Assembly (NCBI GenBank): GCA_051747385.1
Contig: JBNJGB010000025.1
Span: 35,656-99,655, forward strand
Direction: 5' to 3'
Source: JBNJGB01 sp051747385
GTDB taxonomy: Bacteria; Myxococcota_A; UBA9042; PHBI01; JACKFB01
Length of the DNA: 64,000 nt
Made by a program: the position numbers and the translations under genes. Shown piece by piece: positions 63,713 through 64,000 of this stretch; the stretch's first letter is position 1; every line of letters begins with the position of its first letter. A model generated the notes under the pieces. It did no database searches, had not been told where the DNA came from, and saw only the letters and a program-made list of their open reading frames with translations.

Positions 63713-64000
63713 AGCCGGAGGCTCCCTCGCAGCGTCGGCGGGAGGCCGAGATGCGCGGAAGCGGCCGGGCTCGCGACGGGAGCCCGGCTCGTCCTCGATC
63801 GCCAGGATCGAGGATGGGTCGGGCGGACCGAGCGAGCCCTCGAGACGATTTCGTGCAGATCGGCCAGGCGCCGAAGGCGCCGGTTCCGACGACCGAGAGG
63901 TAGCCGGAGGCTCCCTCGCAGCGTCGGCGGGAGGCCGAGATGCGCGGAAGCGGCCGGGCTCGCGACGGGAGCCCGGCCCGTCCTCGATCCCTACACCCTC
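63713..64000. repeat. tandem intergenic repeat with 189-bp period
   Basis: A block of about 85 bp (AGCCGGAGGCTCCCTCGCAG, ending near GCCCGTCCTCGATC) starts at 63713 and again at 63902, period 189 bp, almost identical; the second copy runs out of the window. Between them lies CGGACCGAGCGAGCCCTCGA with GATTTCGTGCAGATCGG, also found at 37611-37648. No coding potential. Confidence 0.6.

Overview
The window is about 70% GC and gene-dense, with short intergenic gaps, many 4-bp start/stop overlaps and some TTG/GTG starts. Lipoproteins, PilZ and PEGA proteins, an FHA-sigma54 activator, a choice-of-anchor lipoprotein, and PAS kinase and two-component genes point to a Gram-negative, predatory-bacterium-like lineage, most likely Myxococcota or a relative. 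That placement is inferred from gene content; there is no rRNA in the window. No tRNA, CRISPR array, prophage or transposase gene was recognised.

Layout. 1-1.6 kb: an HvfC-like (DUF2063) gene end, an internally deleted AhpD-type gene and a DUF433/DUF5615 toxin-antitoxin-like pair. 1.8-6.1 kb: a predicted outer-membrane protein downstream of aconitase acnA. 6.3-9.6 kb: a small orphan gene, repeat DNA, a sigma54 activator and a membrane protein. 9.6-12.6 kb: proA, rsfS, rlmH and a comF-like gene. 12.9-15.2 kb: two CvpA-like proteins and a metallo-beta-lactamase-fold hydrolase. 15.2-17.0 kb: two lipoproteins, one with an amidohydrolase domain. 17.1-20.7 kb: the arginine operon argC, GNAT (argA-like), argJ, argB, preceded by a promoter covered by two ArgR-type boxes. 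20.9-29.2 kb: a thioredoxin-like 2Fe-2S protein, a large lipoprotein, PilZ proteins, a CblC/MMACHC-like protein, an isochorismatase-like hydrolase, a GAF protein and a degenerate radical-SAM-like protein. 29.6-37.4 kb: apaH, a PEBP-like protein, a BtpA-like protein, a lone hypF, a copper ATPase and a CopZ-like chaperone. 38-42 kb: an alanine/glycine symporter and a PAS histidine kinase with its response regulator. 42-47.7 kb: a B12-binding radical SAM protein, mobA, a polysaccharide deacetylase, a GT2 glycosyltransferase, an NfeD-like protein and thrB. 47.8-62.2 kb: a CPBP protease diverging from a long envelope/TonB gene set. 62.4-64 kb: a PhoB-like regulator, a broken nadE and tandem repeat units.

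The most coherent multi-gene system is 49.0-62.2 kb. It runs PEGA protein, kelch lipoprotein, beta-helix lipoprotein, DUF3450, TtpC-like MotA/ExbB, ExbB, ExbD, TonB, TPR protein and a TonB-dependent receptor with two N-terminal regulatory-like domains. The order DUF3450 to TPR matches the Vibrio TonB2/TtpC clusters. Here the set carries its own receptor and follows two candidate surface lipoproteins, so it looks like a self-contained energised import machine of unknown substrate.

The second theme is intergenic repeats. Two copies of a MITE-like element (6761-7085 and 21339-21700) share a 23-bp terminal inverted repeat at all four ends. A second inverted-repeat family sits at 37.4-37.8 kb and 63.7-64.0 kb. 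Hexamer arrays and a duplicated G-quadruplex unit fill other gaps. Gene decay is visible in the AhpD-type gene, nadE, a possible gene remnant upstream of apaH, and a radical-SAM-like protein without its first cluster cysteine.
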